Assembly: GCF_000515395.1 (NCBI RefSeq)
Contig: NZ_KI911782.1
Coordinates: forward strand, 2,230,606 to 2,294,605
DNA: 64,000 nt
Direction: 5' to 3'
DNA from: Jiangella gansuensis DSM 44835
GTDB lineage: Bacteria > Actinomycetota > Actinomycetes > Jiangellales > Jiangellaceae
Shown here in pieces: positions 55,697-64,000 of the stretch. The first letter of the stretch is position 1. Every line of letters starts with the position of its first letter. The position numbers were made by a program, and so were the translations under genes. The notes beneath the pieces are model-generated. The model saw only the letters and a program-made list of their open reading frames with translations, had not been told where the DNA came from and searched no databases.

Positions 55697-56938
55697 TCAC
55701 GTAGCCGAATGCCGATGCTCATGGGGAGAGCGCGTCCTGGCTCGTCCGGGCGCGCGCTCGCGGACGAGGCTCCACAGCACCACCAGCCCGGCGGCGACCA
55801 GGCCCGGGACCAGCACGCCTGCCAGGTCGGTCGCCCACACTTCGACGGTGAGCGTGTAGCCGGCCAACACCGTCCACAGCACGGCAGTGGTCCAGCGGTC
55901 GCCGCGGGCGAGGTGGGCGTAGACGAGCAGGTGGGCGAGCGCGTACAGGGCGCCCAGGCCCGCGAACCCGGGCACCCAGGCGACCACGTCGCCGTAGTCG
56001 GGGCCGGCCACCAGGTGCACGCCGGGATCGGCGAACAGCCAGCTCAGGGCCGTCAGGAGGGCGCCACATCCGGCCACCGACGCCACGCCCAACGCGACCG
56101 CGCCACGCCGGCGTTCCGGGTCCGCCAGGGCGGGAAACGCGAGCGTCGGGACGAACTGCGGCAGCCAGAACGCGATCTTGGTGAAGATGGAGCCGGCGGC
56201 GTAGAGGCCGCTGGCCTCGGCGGGCAGCACGTGCCGGGCCAGCACGACGTCGATGTTGGTCAGCACCACGAAGCCCAGCAGCATCGCGCCCGACGACAAC
56301 GTCGCTCGCACGGCGAACCCGCCATCCGGCGACACCAACGGCGGCCGGGCCGCGGTCCAGGCGACGGCACCGGCCAGGACGAAGCCCACCGCGGTCCCGA
56401 TCAGCGCGGCGGCGGCACTCGGGTGCAGCGCCATGCCGGCCAGCCCGCCGCCGACCCGCAGCGCCGCCTGGATCGTCACCAGTGCGCCCAGCAGCCGGAA
56501 CCGCTCCCGGCCCTGCACCACGCCGAATGACGGCGCCGTCGCGGCGAGGGCGGCGATCGCGACCGCCGCGGCGATCGCCGGCACCACCGAATCCAGGCGC
56601 AGCGCTGCTTTCGTGACCGGACTGAGCAGGCACAGCGCGGCACCCAACGCCACCGCCATGACCAGGCCGGACCGGACCACCGGCGCGACCGCTCGTCCGG
56701 TGGCCACCCCGCGCGCCGTCGTGGCCTGGACCGCCAGCGCGGCGACGTTGCCGACCACGACGAGGGCCAGCAGAGCGCTGAACGCGCCGAACTCGTCCGG
56801 CCCGAGCCGGCGCGCCGCGACGACGGTCAGGATGTAGCCCAGGGCGTTGGCGAGGCTGGTGCCGGCGGCCAGCGTCCCCGCGGAACTCCGCAGCCCGGCG
56901 CCGAGCAGACGTCGGGCGAGCTGCGGCATACGGCCCAT
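55697..56938 (-). CDS. Polysaccharide flippase-like membrane protein (MOP superfamily)
   Basis: 413 residues with about 12 membrane helices. The start of the Wzx/MATE-like fold is clear: LLGAGLRSSAGTLAAGTSLANALGYILTVVAARRLGPDEFGAFSALLALV, with the ARRLGPDEFG motif of oligosaccharide translocases. LTNIDVVLARHVLPAEASGLYAAGSIFTKI is the second signature. Probably flips lipid-linked glycans across the membrane. The ATG at 56938 gives MGRMPQL; a second ATG is 9 nt on. Downstream neighbours on the opposite strand are glycan-related (GT4 and GT-C-like), which fits. Confidence 0.88.
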   Translation of the reverse strand: MGRMPQLARRLLGAGLRSSAGTLAAGTSLANALGYILTVVAARRLGPDEFGAFSALLALVVVGNVAALAVQATTARGVATGRAVAPVVRSGLVMAVALGAALCLLSPVTKAALRLDSVVPAIAAAVAIAALAATAPSFGVVQGRERFRLLGALVTIQAALRVGGGLAGMALHPSAAAALIGTAVGFVLAGAVAWTAARPPLVSPDGGFAVRATLSSGAMLLGFVVLTNIDVVLARHVLPAEASGLYAAGSIFTKIAFWLPQFVPTLAFPALADPERRRGAVALGVASVAGCGALLTALSWLFADPGVHLVAGPDYGDVVAWVPGFAGLGALYALAHLLVYAHLARGDRWTTAVLWTVLAGYTLTVEVWATDLAGVLVPGLVAAGLVVLWSLVRERAPGRARTRSPHEHRHSAT

Positions 56939-57111
56939 CGTGCCAGGGCCGCTGTCCGGGCCACGACAGTTCGACCGGACTGCCCGGATCACCGATCTGG
57001 TCCTTGCATGACCAAATTTCTTACCGGAATCTCTGGACCTTCTTGTTACCGACTGGTAGGAAATCTCCCTATCGACGACGGCGGTCAATGTGGACCGCCC
57101 AGGAGGACACG

Positions 57112-57741
57112 ATGCGACGGTACTTCCTGCCTGGCCTCTTCCTGGCCGTGGCCACCGGCTTGCTGGTGTGGGGAGGCGACTGGCTCGGTCTGGACCTGGA
57201 ACATGTCGCCCTCCTCGGTGCGGCGCTCGGCGGTGCTGCGGGCGTCGTCCCGGACCGAAGTCCGCTGGAGCGGGTGGCGGGGTTGCTGTCCGGCGCGGTG
57301 CTCGCCTGGATCGGCTATGCGCTGCGCGCTGCCTGGCTGCCGGACACCTCGGCCGGCCGGGGCGTGGCGGCGATGCTGGTGGTCCTGGCCTGCCTGCTCG
57401 TGGCGTTCCTGGCGTCGGGCCGGTTGCCGCTGTGGTCGTTCCTGATCGGCGCGGCCGCCGTCGTCGGGGCGTACGAGGTGCCCTACACGGCGGCGCCGCC
57501 GGAGTTCGTGCAGACGTCGCCGACCGCGCTGACGACGGTGCTACTGGCGGCCGCGTTCGGGTTCCTCGCCACCGTCTTCCTGGGCAACCGCATCGAGGAG
57601 GACCGCGCTGAGGGGAGACCGGACCCGTACGACGACGGCGATGGTGAGTCGGGCGAACCCGAGGTGGTGGGCGTCCACGACACCGACGACGACGCCGAGC
57701 GGGACCGCCGCGGCGCCTTCTGGGACGGGGCACTGCGATGA
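57112..57741 (+). CDS. Membrane protein of unknown function, partner of repeat protein
   Basis: 209 residues. ATG at 57112 with AGGAGG 6 nt upstream; the frame is open earlier but without a ribosome site. Five hydrophobic segments (about 6-24, 30-47, 58-75, 84-102, 103-122) plus one near 140-162, ending in an acidic cytoplasmic tail rich in Asp/Glu. No family recognised. The stop overlaps the start of the 931-residue repeat protein (ATGA), so they should act together, perhaps as a membrane assembly. Confidence 0.75.
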   Translation: MRRYFLPGLFLAVATGLLVWGGDWLGLDLEHVALLGAALGGAAGVVPDRSPLERVAGLLSGAVLAWIGYALRAAWLPDTSAGRGVAAMLVVLACLLVAFLASGRLPLWSFLIGAAAVVGAYEVPYTAAPPEFVQTSPTALTTVLLAAAFGFLATVFLGNRIEEDRAEGRPDPYDDGDGESGEPEVVGVHDTDDDAERDRRGAFWDGALR

Positions 57742-60533
57742 GCCGGCGTCTACTCACGGTCGCGGCCGGTACGACCGCCGCGCTGCTCCTGGCCGGGCCG
57801 GCAGCGGCGGCCGACGTCGACACCACCAACACCGAGACCGTGCAGGTCTACCTGAACGCGGACGGCAGCGTCGACACCGCCCGCGTCTACGACCAGCTGG
57901 ACCTCACCGGCACCGGCACGGTCGAGCTGCGCAACCCGGTCACCACCGACGGGCTGCGTGACCTCGACGAGTTCGGCGGCACCGACATCGAGGACGGCGC
58001 CGCGGTCGTGGAACTCGAGGTCGACGGCGAGGAGCGGCTGCGGACGGTGTCCGATTTCGACGGCGACCTGCCGCTCTCCGTGTCGGTCGAGTACCGGCTC
58101 GACGGCGAGGTCGTCGACGCCGAGGACGTCGTCGGCGAGTCCGGCGAGTTGGAGGTCCGCTATCGCGTCGTGAACGAGACCGGCGAGCCGCGGGAGATCG
58201 AGTACGACGACGGCACCGGCACGATGGTCACCGCGGAGGAAGAGGTCCACGTCCCCATGGTCGGGACCATGACGACGGTGCTGCCGCCGACGTTCACCGA
58301 TGTCAGCTCGGGCGAAGCGAACATGGGCGGCGACGGCCGCGGTGGCACCCGGCTGACCTACGCGCTGACGCTGTTCCCGCCCATCGGCTCGGCCGAGCAG
58401 GAGTTCGGTTACCGCGCCGTCATCGCCGACGGCATCATCCCGGAGGCGACGCTGTCGGCGCTGCCGGTCTCGCCGCTGGACAGCCCGACCTACGCCACCG
58501 GCGTCGCCGGATACGAGGGCGGCATCGAGTCGGGGATCGCGCTGACGCAGGGCGCCCAGACCATCGACGAGAACCTGCTGCGGCTGCGCGACGGTGCCGC
58601 GGATCTGCTGGGCGGGCTGATCCAGTTGCGCAACGGCGCCCAGGAGCTCAGCACCGGGCTGGCCGACCGAGCCGCGCCGGGAGCGCACGAACTGGCCGAC
58701 GGTCTCGGCGGGCAGCTCGCGCCCGGTGCGCGGGAGCTCTCCGCCGGTGCCCGGCAGCTCTACCAGGGCGTCGGCGGGCAGCTCGCGCCCGGCGCGAACC
58801 GGCTGGCGGCCGGTGGCGCTGAGCTCGCGGACGGGCTGGCCAAGCGGCTCGTGCCGGGGGCATCACAGCTGGCGGCGGGCGGTGACGAGTTGGCCGACGG
58901 GCTGCGGAACCGGCTGGCACCGGGCGCGTCGCAGCTGGCCGAGGGCGCCGGCGACGCCGCCGACGGGGCGGGCCGGCTGGCCGACGGTCTGGAGACCGCC
59001 GGCGACCGCGCGCCGGAGCTGATCGGCGGCCTGGAGCAGGTCGGATCCGGCCTGGACCGCGTCGACGCCGGCCTGACCCGCATGTACGACGGCGTCGGTG
59101 GCCTGCCCGAACAGGCCCGGCCGTTGCGGGAGGGAATCGAGCGGCTGCGCGCCGGCATCGGCGACATCGAGACGGCGGGGACGCTGCTGGGCGGTCTTGA
59201 GCAGATCCGCCAGGGCCTGCGGACCGAGGCGGTTCCCGCCCTCGAACGGATGGCCGACGGCGTCTACAACGAGTCCGCCGAGGAACCGGGCGCCTATCAG
59301 CGCATCGGCTGCGCGGTGCTCGTCCTGACCGACATCCTCGAGGAGCGGACCAAGGACTTCGACCCGGCCTGCTACGGCGAGAACGCCGCGCTGCTCGGGC
59401 TGGCGCGGCCGGTGGCCGGGTACGACGTCGACCAGCTGACCCTGACGGTGCTCGAGACGCTCCGCGACGAGTTGGCCGACGGCCGAACCAGCCTGGCCAA
59501 TCCGGACGACCCGCTTGACCGCAACACGCTCTACGGCGGGCTGAACAGCCTCGAAGCGGCTCTGACCAGCGGTGAAGGTGTCCTGGCCGGGCTGGTGCGA
59601 CTGCAGTGCGGCCTGTCCAGCGAGTCCGTCGAGGCATGCCCCGACGAGCCGGGCCTCCTGGAAGGCCTGGACCTGCTCGACGACGGAGTCGGCCAGCTGG
59701 TGCGTGGCGTCGTCGGCTCGGTGCAGGGCGGCATCGGTGAGCCCGGCGACATCCCTGCCGACGAGACGCTGCGCGGCGGCGTCAACGGTCTCAGCGACGG
59801 TGTCGATCAGATCATCGCCGGCGGTGACGCGCTGGTCGCGGGGTTGATGCAGTTGACCGACGGAGCTCACCAGCTGCACGACGGCAACCTGCGGCTGTCC
59901 GACGGGGCGGGCGAGCTGGCCGCGGGTGCCCGCGATGCCGCGGACGGTGCGGGGCGGATCGCGGACGGTGCGGGTCAGTTGGCCGACGGTGCGGAGGATG
60001 CCGCGGACGGTGCCGGGCAGATCGCCGATGGTGCGGGTCAGTTGGCCGACGGTGCGGAGGATGCCGCGGACGGTGCCGGGCAGATCGCCGATGGTGCGGG
60101 TCAGTTGGCCGACGGCGCCGACGAGGCCGCCGTCGGTGCCGGGGTGCTCGCCCAGGGCCTGGACGACGCCGCCGACGGGTCCAGTCAGCTGTACCAGGGG
60201 CTCGGGCAGGCCGCACAGGGCGCGCCACAGCTCGTCGACGGGGCCGAGCGGTTGTCCGCCGAGGGGTCGTCGCAGCTCGCGGCGGCCGGCCAGGAGACCG
60301 CGGCCGATTTCGGCACCCGGTACGCGCTGCTCGAAGCCGGTGCCGAACGGGCGACCACCGAGCCGCTGGTCAACGGTGCGCCCGATGGTGCCACGCTGAG
60401 GACGGCGTTCTCCTTCGAGCTGCCGGAGGTCAGCGGCGAGGGCGGCCGCAACGTCGTGCGTGGCCTGCTCGCCCTGGGTGTGTTCGGTGCCGCCGCCGGC
60501 GCCGCCACCTTCCTGCGCGCCCGCCGCCCGTGA
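57738..60533 (+). CDS. Large exported protein with LxxGA/ADGA repeats (YhgE/Pip-like), C-terminal anchor
   Basis: 931 residues. Signal peptide 1-25 ending AAA-D. About 30-260 is a beta-rich region with duplicated-looking strands (VQVYLNADGSVDTARVYDQLDL). About 270-850 is dominated by heptad-like units (LADGL, GARELSAGARQL, DGAGQLADGA) as in YhgE/Pip C-terminal coiled coils. Two cysteine-bearing inserts (GCAVLVL, PACYGE) lie mid-protein. A single membrane helix is at about 903-925 with a basic end (RARRP). Predicted to be a long extracellular coiled coil anchored C-terminally. Function unknown; Pip-type relatives act as phage receptors. Coupled to the gene upstream. Confidence 0.8.
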   Translation: MSRRLLTVAAGTTAALLLAGPAAAADVDTTNTETVQVYLNADGSVDTARVYDQLDLTGTGTVELRNPVTTDGLRDLDEFGGTDIEDGAAVVELEVDGEERLRTVSDFDGDLPLSVSVEYRLDGEVVDAEDVVGESGELEVRYRVVNETGEPREIEYDDGTGTMVTAEEEVHVPMVGTMTTVLPPTFTDVSSGEANMGGDGRGGTRLTYALTLFPPIGSAEQEFGYRAVIADGIIPEATLSALPVSPLDSPTYATGVAGYEGGIESGIALTQGAQTIDENLLRLRDGAADLLGGLIQLRNGAQELSTGLADRAAPGAHELADGLGGQLAPGARELSAGARQLYQGVGGQLAPGANRLAAGGAELADGLAKRLVPGASQLAAGGDELADGLRNRLAPGASQLAEGAGDAADGAGRLADGLETAGDRAPELIGGLEQVGSGLDRVDAGLTRMYDGVGGLPEQARPLREGIERLRAGIGDIETAGTLLGGLEQIRQGLRTEAVPALERMADGVYNESAEEPGAYQRIGCAVLVLTDILEERTKDFDPACYGENAALLGLARPVAGYDVDQLTLTVLETLRDELADGRTSLANPDDPLDRNTLYGGLNSLEAALTSGEGVLAGLVRLQCGLSSESVEACPDEPGLLEGLDLLDDGVGQLVRGVVGSVQGGIGEPGDIPADETLRGGVNGLSDGVDQIIAGGDALVAGLMQLTDGAHQLHDGNLRLSDGAGELAAGARDAADGAGRIADGAGQLADGAEDAADGAGQIADGAGQLADGAEDAADGAGQIADGAGQLADGADEAAVGAGVLAQGLDDAADGSSQLYQGLGQAAQGAPQLVDGAERLSAEGSSQLAAAGQETAADFGTRYALLEAGAERATTEPLVNGAPDGATLRTAFSFELPEVSGEGGRNVVRGLLALGVFGAAAGAATFLRARRP
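59934..60122 (+). repeat. 63-bp tandem repeat, three units
   Basis: Units begin at 59934, 59997 and 60060. Copies 2 and 3 are nearly identical, while copy 1 has several substitutions. Each encodes a 21-residue unit of the type DAADGAGQIADGAGQLADG. Confidence 0.92.
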
Positions 60534-60549
60534 CGTGATCATTTGGGGC
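60533..60549 (-). repeat. 17-nt sequence shared with 24005-24021
   Basis: Exact reverse complement of the element after pyk; it overlaps the last base of the stop codon of the repeat-protein gene. Confidence 0.5.
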
Positions 60550-60602
60550 CCGACGGACGGGACGGATCGGCGGGAGCGGGCCCGGCGGGCGGGGCCGAGG
60601 GT

Positions 60603-60608
60603 TATGCT
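60603..60608 (+). promoter_or_regulatory. Putative -10 (TATGCT) for the GT-C-like gene
   Basis: TATGCT lies 41 nt before the preferred GTG at 60650, giving a short leader that holds the GGAGGG ribosome site. Identical to the hexamer at 37073. Confidence 0.4.
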
Positions 60609-60649
60609 CGCGGCGGGCCGTGGCGGGCGATCGTGCTGGAGGGCTGCTG

Positions 60650-62434
60650 GTGGGCGTCCCGCAGGCGGTGCCGCATGCCGCGCGGCACCGGCGGGCCCGG
60701 CCGGGCGGCTGGGTGCTTCCGGCCTGGTGCGCCCTGCTGACCACCGCGATCGTGGCGCCCTTGACCGCTCCCGGGTTCGTGCTGTCCTACGACATGGTGG
60801 CCGTGCCGGACCAGGCGCTGCTGCCGTCGTCGGTGGGGCTGAGCAGCGCGGTGCCGCGGGCGGTGCCGTTGGACGCCGCCGTCGCGATCGTCGATTCAGT
60901 CGTCACCGGGGAGTTACTGCAGAAACTCGCGCTGGCAGGGATCCTGCTGGGCGCGATGCTCGGCGCCGGCCGGGCGCTGCTTGATGCGGGCACCGGTACG
61001 CGGGTCGTCGCGGCGTCCGTCTACGGGTGGAACGCGTACGTGTTCGAGCGGCTGGTCATCGGGCACTGGCCGATCCTGATCGCCTACGCGGCGCTGCCGT
61101 GGCTGCTCGTTCTCGGGCGGGCGGTGCGGCGAGGCCGCCGTGGCGCGGGGGCGGCCGGCCTGGTGCTGGTCGGGCTGGCGTCGCTGACTCCCACCGGTGG
61201 GCTGCTTGCGGCGGCCCTGTTCGGCGCGCTCACGCTTGCTCCTGGCGGCCGGCAGGGGCGTCGCACCCGAGCCGTCGTCGGTATCGCCGTTGTTCTCCTG
61301 CAGGCGCCGTGGGTGGTGCCGTCGGTGCTGCGCCCGGACCCGGCGGTCTCCGATCCCGCCGGCGTGGCGGCGTTCGCGTCGCAGCCGGATTCGCCGGCCG
61401 GCCTGCTCGGCAGCCTGCTGACGCTCGGCGGCATCTGGAACGACGGTGTGGTCCCGGACAGTCGAGCGCTGGCCTCGGCGCTGGTGTTGAGCGCCGTCGT
61501 CGTGGCGCTGGCGGTCGCCGGGCTGGGGGAGTTGCGACGCCGGATCGGCCGGGTCGAGGTCGTGGTCGTCGGAGTGCTGGCGGCGCTCGGCGGGCTCCTC
61601 GCCCTCGCCGGCGCCGCGCCCGGGACCGCGGGAGTGGTGGAGTGGCTGGTCGCGGAGGTGCCCGGCGGTGGGCTGATCCGGGACGGGCAGAAGTTCCTGG
61701 CCTGGTACGCGCTGCTGGTCGCGCTGGCGGCGGCTGCCGGCGCGGCCCGGCTGGCGGGGGCGATGCCGGGCCGTAAGTCCGCGCTGGCACTGACCGCCGC
61801 CGCTGCGGTCCTGCCGGTGGCGGCGCTGCCGGATCTGGCCTGGGGCGCCGGTGGCCGGCTGTCGCCGGTGACCTACCCGGCCGCCTGGGACGACGTCCGG
61901 GCCGCGCTGCGTGAGGGCGGCGGTGACGCCGGCGACCTCGTCGTGCTGCCCTACCAGCCGTTCCGGAAGTTCCCGTGGAACGACGATCGCACCGTCCTGG
62001 ACCCCGCGCCGCGCTACCTGGGCGTCGAGACGGTGGTGCCCGACGCGCTGCCGGTGAGCGGCGTGGTGGTGCCGGGGGAGGACCGCCGGGCCGACCGGGT
62101 CGGGGCAGCGCTCGACCCCGATGAGCTGGCCGACCCCGCCGAGGGACTGACGGAGCTTGCCGCCGCGGGTGTCGGCTGGATCGCCGTCCAACGCGACACC
62201 CCCGGTGAGGTTCCGGCGGCGATCCTGAGCGCCGCCGTACCGGTCGAGGTGAATGGCACACTCGACCTGTACCGGCTGCCCGAACCGGCCCGCGCCTGGA
62301 CCCGAATTCCGCCGTCCGGGCCGGTCATTGCCGCCGATATCGTCTCTTTGGCCATTCTTGTGGCCGCTTCGGCTGATGTTGTCCGGAACGCCTTCTTACG
62401 GCGCCGCCGGTCGTTACGCTCCCGGGTGTCGTGA
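60650..62434 (+). CDS. Polytopic membrane protein, GT-C glycosyltransferase-like
   Basis: 594 residues from the GTG at 60650, which has GGAGGG 6 nt upstream. About 10 membrane helices occupy residues 20-420; a soluble domain (PVTYPAAWDDVRAALREGGG, VLPYQPFRKFPWNDDRTVLDPA) precedes a final helix near 565-585. An early loop with FVLSYDMVAVPDQ resembles the acidic first loop of GT-C enzymes. The following tiny DUF2613-like gene recalls the aftD-Rv0236A pairing of mycobacteria, but AftD is more than twice as long. A lipid-linked sugar transferase is a reasonable guess. Confidence 0.7.
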   Translation: MGVPQAVPHAARHRRARPGGWVLPAWCALLTTAIVAPLTAPGFVLSYDMVAVPDQALLPSSVGLSSAVPRAVPLDAAVAIVDSVVTGELLQKLALAGILLGAMLGAGRALLDAGTGTRVVAASVYGWNAYVFERLVIGHWPILIAYAALPWLLVLGRAVRRGRRGAGAAGLVLVGLASLTPTGGLLAAALFGALTLAPGGRQGRRTRAVVGIAVVLLQAPWVVPSVLRPDPAVSDPAGVAAFASQPDSPAGLLGSLLTLGGIWNDGVVPDSRALASALVLSAVVVALAVAGLGELRRRIGRVEVVVVGVLAALGGLLALAGAAPGTAGVVEWLVAEVPGGGLIRDGQKFLAWYALLVALAAAAGAARLAGAMPGRKSALALTAAAAVLPVAALPDLAWGAGGRLSPVTYPAAWDDVRAALREGGGDAGDLVVLPYQPFRKFPWNDDRTVLDPAPRYLGVETVVPDALPVSGVVVPGEDRRADRVGAALDPDELADPAEGLTELAAAGVGWIAVQRDTPGEVPAAILSAAVPVEVNGTLDLYRLPEPARAWTRIPPSGPVIAADIVSLAILVAASADVVRNAFLRRRRSLRSRVS

Positions 62435-62465
62435 TTACCGCGTTGCTCGAGGAGTTCGGACGTTC

Positions 62466-62609
62466 ATGGGAAATATCGGAGGCCTTGTCGCCGCCATTGT
62501 CGGAGTGGTGCTCGCCGGACTCACCGTCGTCACCGCCGTGAACGTCAGCCAGGGCGACGACGCGGATGACGCCAGCCAGGAACAGCTGATCGACTACGAC
62601 GACAACTGA
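62466..62609 (+). CDS. DUF2613-like small membrane protein
   Basis: 47 residues: one membrane helix (about 4-27; LVAAIVGVVLAGLTVVTAVNV) and an acidic tail (DDADDASQEQL). A purine-rich GAGG lies about 18 nt upstream, so the ribosome site is weak. Size, topology and position after a GT-C-like gene resemble actinobacterial DUF2613 proteins. Role unknown. Confidence 0.65.
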   Translation: MGNIGGLVAAIVGVVLAGLTVVTAVNVSQGDDADDASQEQLIDYDDN

Positions 62610-62630
62610 CGCGGCCGGCGACCCACGATC

Positions 62631-63767
62631 GTGACCAGACTGCGCATCGTCATGCTCAACTGGCGTGACACCGCACACCCCGAAGGCGGCGGCTCGGAGC
62701 TCTATGTGGAGACCGTCGCCGCAGGTCTGGCCGCCGCCGGCCACGACGTCACGCTGTTCTGCGCGGCGTATCGCGGCGCCGCCCGGGAAGAGTGGCGCGA
62801 CGGCTACCGGATCGTGCGCCGGGGCGGCAAGCTCACCGTCTACGCCCATGCGGTCCGGATGCTCGCCACCGGGGCGCTGGGTCGCCCGGACGTCGTCGTC
62901 GACGTACAGAACGGCGTCCCGTTCTTCAGCCGCCTGGCGGCGCGGTGTCCGGTGGTCGTGCTCGTCCACCATGTCCATCGCGAACAGTGGGGCGTCGTGT
63001 ACGGCCCGGCTGTCGCCCGCTTCGGGTGGTGGCTGGAGTCGCGGGTCGCGCCCCGGCTCTACCGCAACAGCCGCTATGTCACCGTTTCGGAGGTCACCCG
63101 GACGGAGTTGGCCGCGCTCGGGGTCGGTCCCGGGCGAGTGGACGTCGTCCACAACGGCACCGCGGCGGCACCAGCCACGACGGCGCGTCGAGAGGCCACG
63201 CCCCGCCTCTGCGTCCTCGGCCGGCTGGTGCCGCACAAGCGGGTCGAACACGCCCTGCACGTCGCGGCCAGGCTCCGCCCGCGCCGGCCCGACCTGCGGG
63301 TGAGCGTGATCGGCGACGGCTGGTGGGCCGGGCGGCTGGTCCAGACGGCCCGCGAACTCGGCGTCGAGGACATCACCGAGTTCCGCGGGTACGTCGACGA
63401 GCGGACCAAGCACGAGGAACTGGCCCGCAGCTGGCTCATGCTGGCGCCGTCGGTGAAGGAGGGCTGGGGCCTCACCGTCGTCGAGGCGGCCCAGCACCGG
63501 GTGCCGACGCTGGGCTACCGGTCGGCCGGCGGCCTGGCCGAGTCGATCGTCGACGGCGAGACCGGCGTGCTCGTCGACGACCTCGACGAGCTGACCGACG
63601 CGGTCGAGCAGCTGCTCGCCGACGACGGCCGGCGCGCCGCCCTGGGAGCCGCTGCCGCCGCGCACGCCGCCGGGTTCACCTGGGAGGAGACGGTCGCCGC
63701 GTGGGACCGGGTGCTCACCGACGTGGCCGTGGGGGAACCGGCCCAGCCCATGATCATCAAGAGTTGA
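62631..63767 (+). CDS. GT4-family glycosyltransferase
   Basis: 378 residues, GT-B fold. N-terminal NWRDTAHPEGGGSELYVETVAAGLAAAGHDVTLF (acceptor side with glycine loop), then SEVTRTEL, NGTA, CVLGRLVPHKRVEHAL and the donor-site EX7E region PSVKEGWGLTVVEAA. It transfers a sugar from a nucleotide donor, probably in cell-surface glycan synthesis with the flippase and GT-C-like genes nearby. The last five codons (PMIIKS-stop) are supplied by the palindromic repeat at 63747, so the native C-terminus has been replaced or extended. Followed by a methyltransferase gene, a common pair. Confidence 0.92.
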   Translation: MTRLRIVMLNWRDTAHPEGGGSELYVETVAAGLAAAGHDVTLFCAAYRGAAREEWRDGYRIVRRGGKLTVYAHAVRMLATGALGRPDVVVDVQNGVPFFSRLAARCPVVVLVHHVHREQWGVVYGPAVARFGWWLESRVAPRLYRNSRYVTVSEVTRTELAALGVGPGRVDVVHNGTAAAPATTARREATPRLCVLGRLVPHKRVEHALHVAARLRPRRPDLRVSVIGDGWWAGRLVQTARELGVEDITEFRGYVDERTKHEELARSWLMLAPSVKEGWGLTVVEAAQHRVPTLGYRSAGGLAESIVDGETGVLVDDLDELTDAVEQLLADDGRRAALGAAAAAHAAGFTWEETVAAWDRVLTDVAVGEPAQPMIIKS

Positions 63768-63805
63768 CCCGGCCCTGACCGGATCAACTCTTGACGATCA
63801 TGGGG
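63747..63805. repeat. Palindromic repeat, copy 2
   Basis: The left arm 63747-63772 is identical over 26 nt to copy 1. The right arm 63779-63805 restores near-perfect complementarity (CCATGATCATCAAGAGTTGA with TCAACTCTTGACGATCATGG, one mismatch). It contains the stop codon of the glycosyltransferase (63765-63767) and may act as its terminator. Confidence 0.9.
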
Positions 63806-63847
63806 AATTCGACGAAATCGCGCGGGCAATTGGGGTATTTTGCCGAC

Positions 63848-64000
63848 GTGCTGCTGACCGATCCCCGTGACCGCGCTTCTCTTCACCGTTCGGTCCGGCT
63901 ATTCCGGGCATTTCTCGCCGAGCAGAGTGACCCGGACCATTTCTACGGGACGTTGGCAGCCGACTCCATTGCGCAATTGTCCGATTATGCCGATTTGCGC
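63848..64000 (+). CDS. Class I SAM-dependent methyltransferase (partial, 5' end)
   Basis: GTG at 63848 opens a frame running off the window (51 codons). The visible part, LLTDPRDRASLHRSVRLFRAFLAEQSDPDHFYGTLAADSIAQLSDY, matches the N-terminal helix of methyltransferases commonly coded next to GT4 glycosyltransferases in actinomycetes (a DP-x-FY-x-LA-D-motif before the SAM domain). The SAM motif lies beyond the window. Upstream, 63806-63847 is relatively AT-rich and probably holds the promoter. Confidence 0.65.
   Translation, partial: MLLTDPRDRASLHRSVRLFRAFLAEQSDPDHFYGTLAADSIAQLSDYADLR

Overview
The window is a 64 kb stretch of a high-GC Gram-positive chromosome, almost certainly an actinomycete. 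GTG starts are common, stop/start overlaps (ATGA, GTGA) are frequent, and actinobacterial families recur (Trp-associated membrane protein, HGxxPAAW protein, PdtaR-type ANTAR regulator, septum-formation lipoproteins). The core order hisI-trpE-trpC-trpB-trpA-thioredoxin-lgt-gltB-gltD-pyk, then pdtaR, liv transporter, thioesterase and polA, is the arrangement known from Streptomyces and relatives. A Jiangella-like genus is a guess, not something the sequence proves.

Layout. 1-2261: the end of one and the whole of a second half of a heterodimeric ABC exporter. 2324-3493: two tandem secreted septum-formation lipoproteins on the minus strand. 3644-16002: histidine/tryptophan biosynthesis (hisI, trpE, trpC, trpB, trpA), interrupted by a stand-alone winged-helix protein and by an oppositely oriented GMC oxidoreductase plus Tat-signal partner, then two DsbA-like membrane-anchored thioredoxins and a long-tailed Lgt. 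16003-24000: glutamate synthase (gltB, gltD) and pyruvate kinase, with two GlnR-like boxes upstream of gltB.

24001-40620 is an accessory region lying between pyk and pdtaR. It holds exonuclease III, an aldo/keto reductase, three arsenate-reductase-type proteins (one fused to an ArsR domain), a KtrAB potassium system, a TetR-controlled ABC-2 exporter, an aquaporin, a pyridine nucleotide-disulfide oxidoreductase, two more ArsR regulators, and a two-peptide Cys-rich unit (38399-38697) with its own promoter, operator-like sequence and terminator. The region ends at a pseudogene scrap, a repeated palindrome and a tRNA-Leu(CAA)-like gene with an unusually short variable loop.

40765-53724: the PdtaR response regulator, a divergent substrate-binding lipoprotein, a Tat-exported phosphoesterase, a complete branched-chain amino acid ABC transporter (livK on plus; livHMGF on minus), a DUF554 protein, a hotdog thioesterase and polA. 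53850-64000: envelope genes: a lytic transglycosylase with a TEEP-repeat tail, a flippase, a two-gene membrane unit including a 931-residue repeat protein, a GT-C-like membrane protein with a DUF2613-like partner, a GT4 glycosyltransferase and the start of a methyltransferase.

Features that cut across the window: at least nine genes have a TAnnnT-type hexamer 6-8 nt before the start codon, consistent with leaderless transcription; a 26-nt identical palindrome arm occurs at 40545 and 63747; and a 24-nt hairpin arm occurs at 24057 and 25440 with two mismatches. No integrase, transposase, CRISPR array or rRNA was seen.
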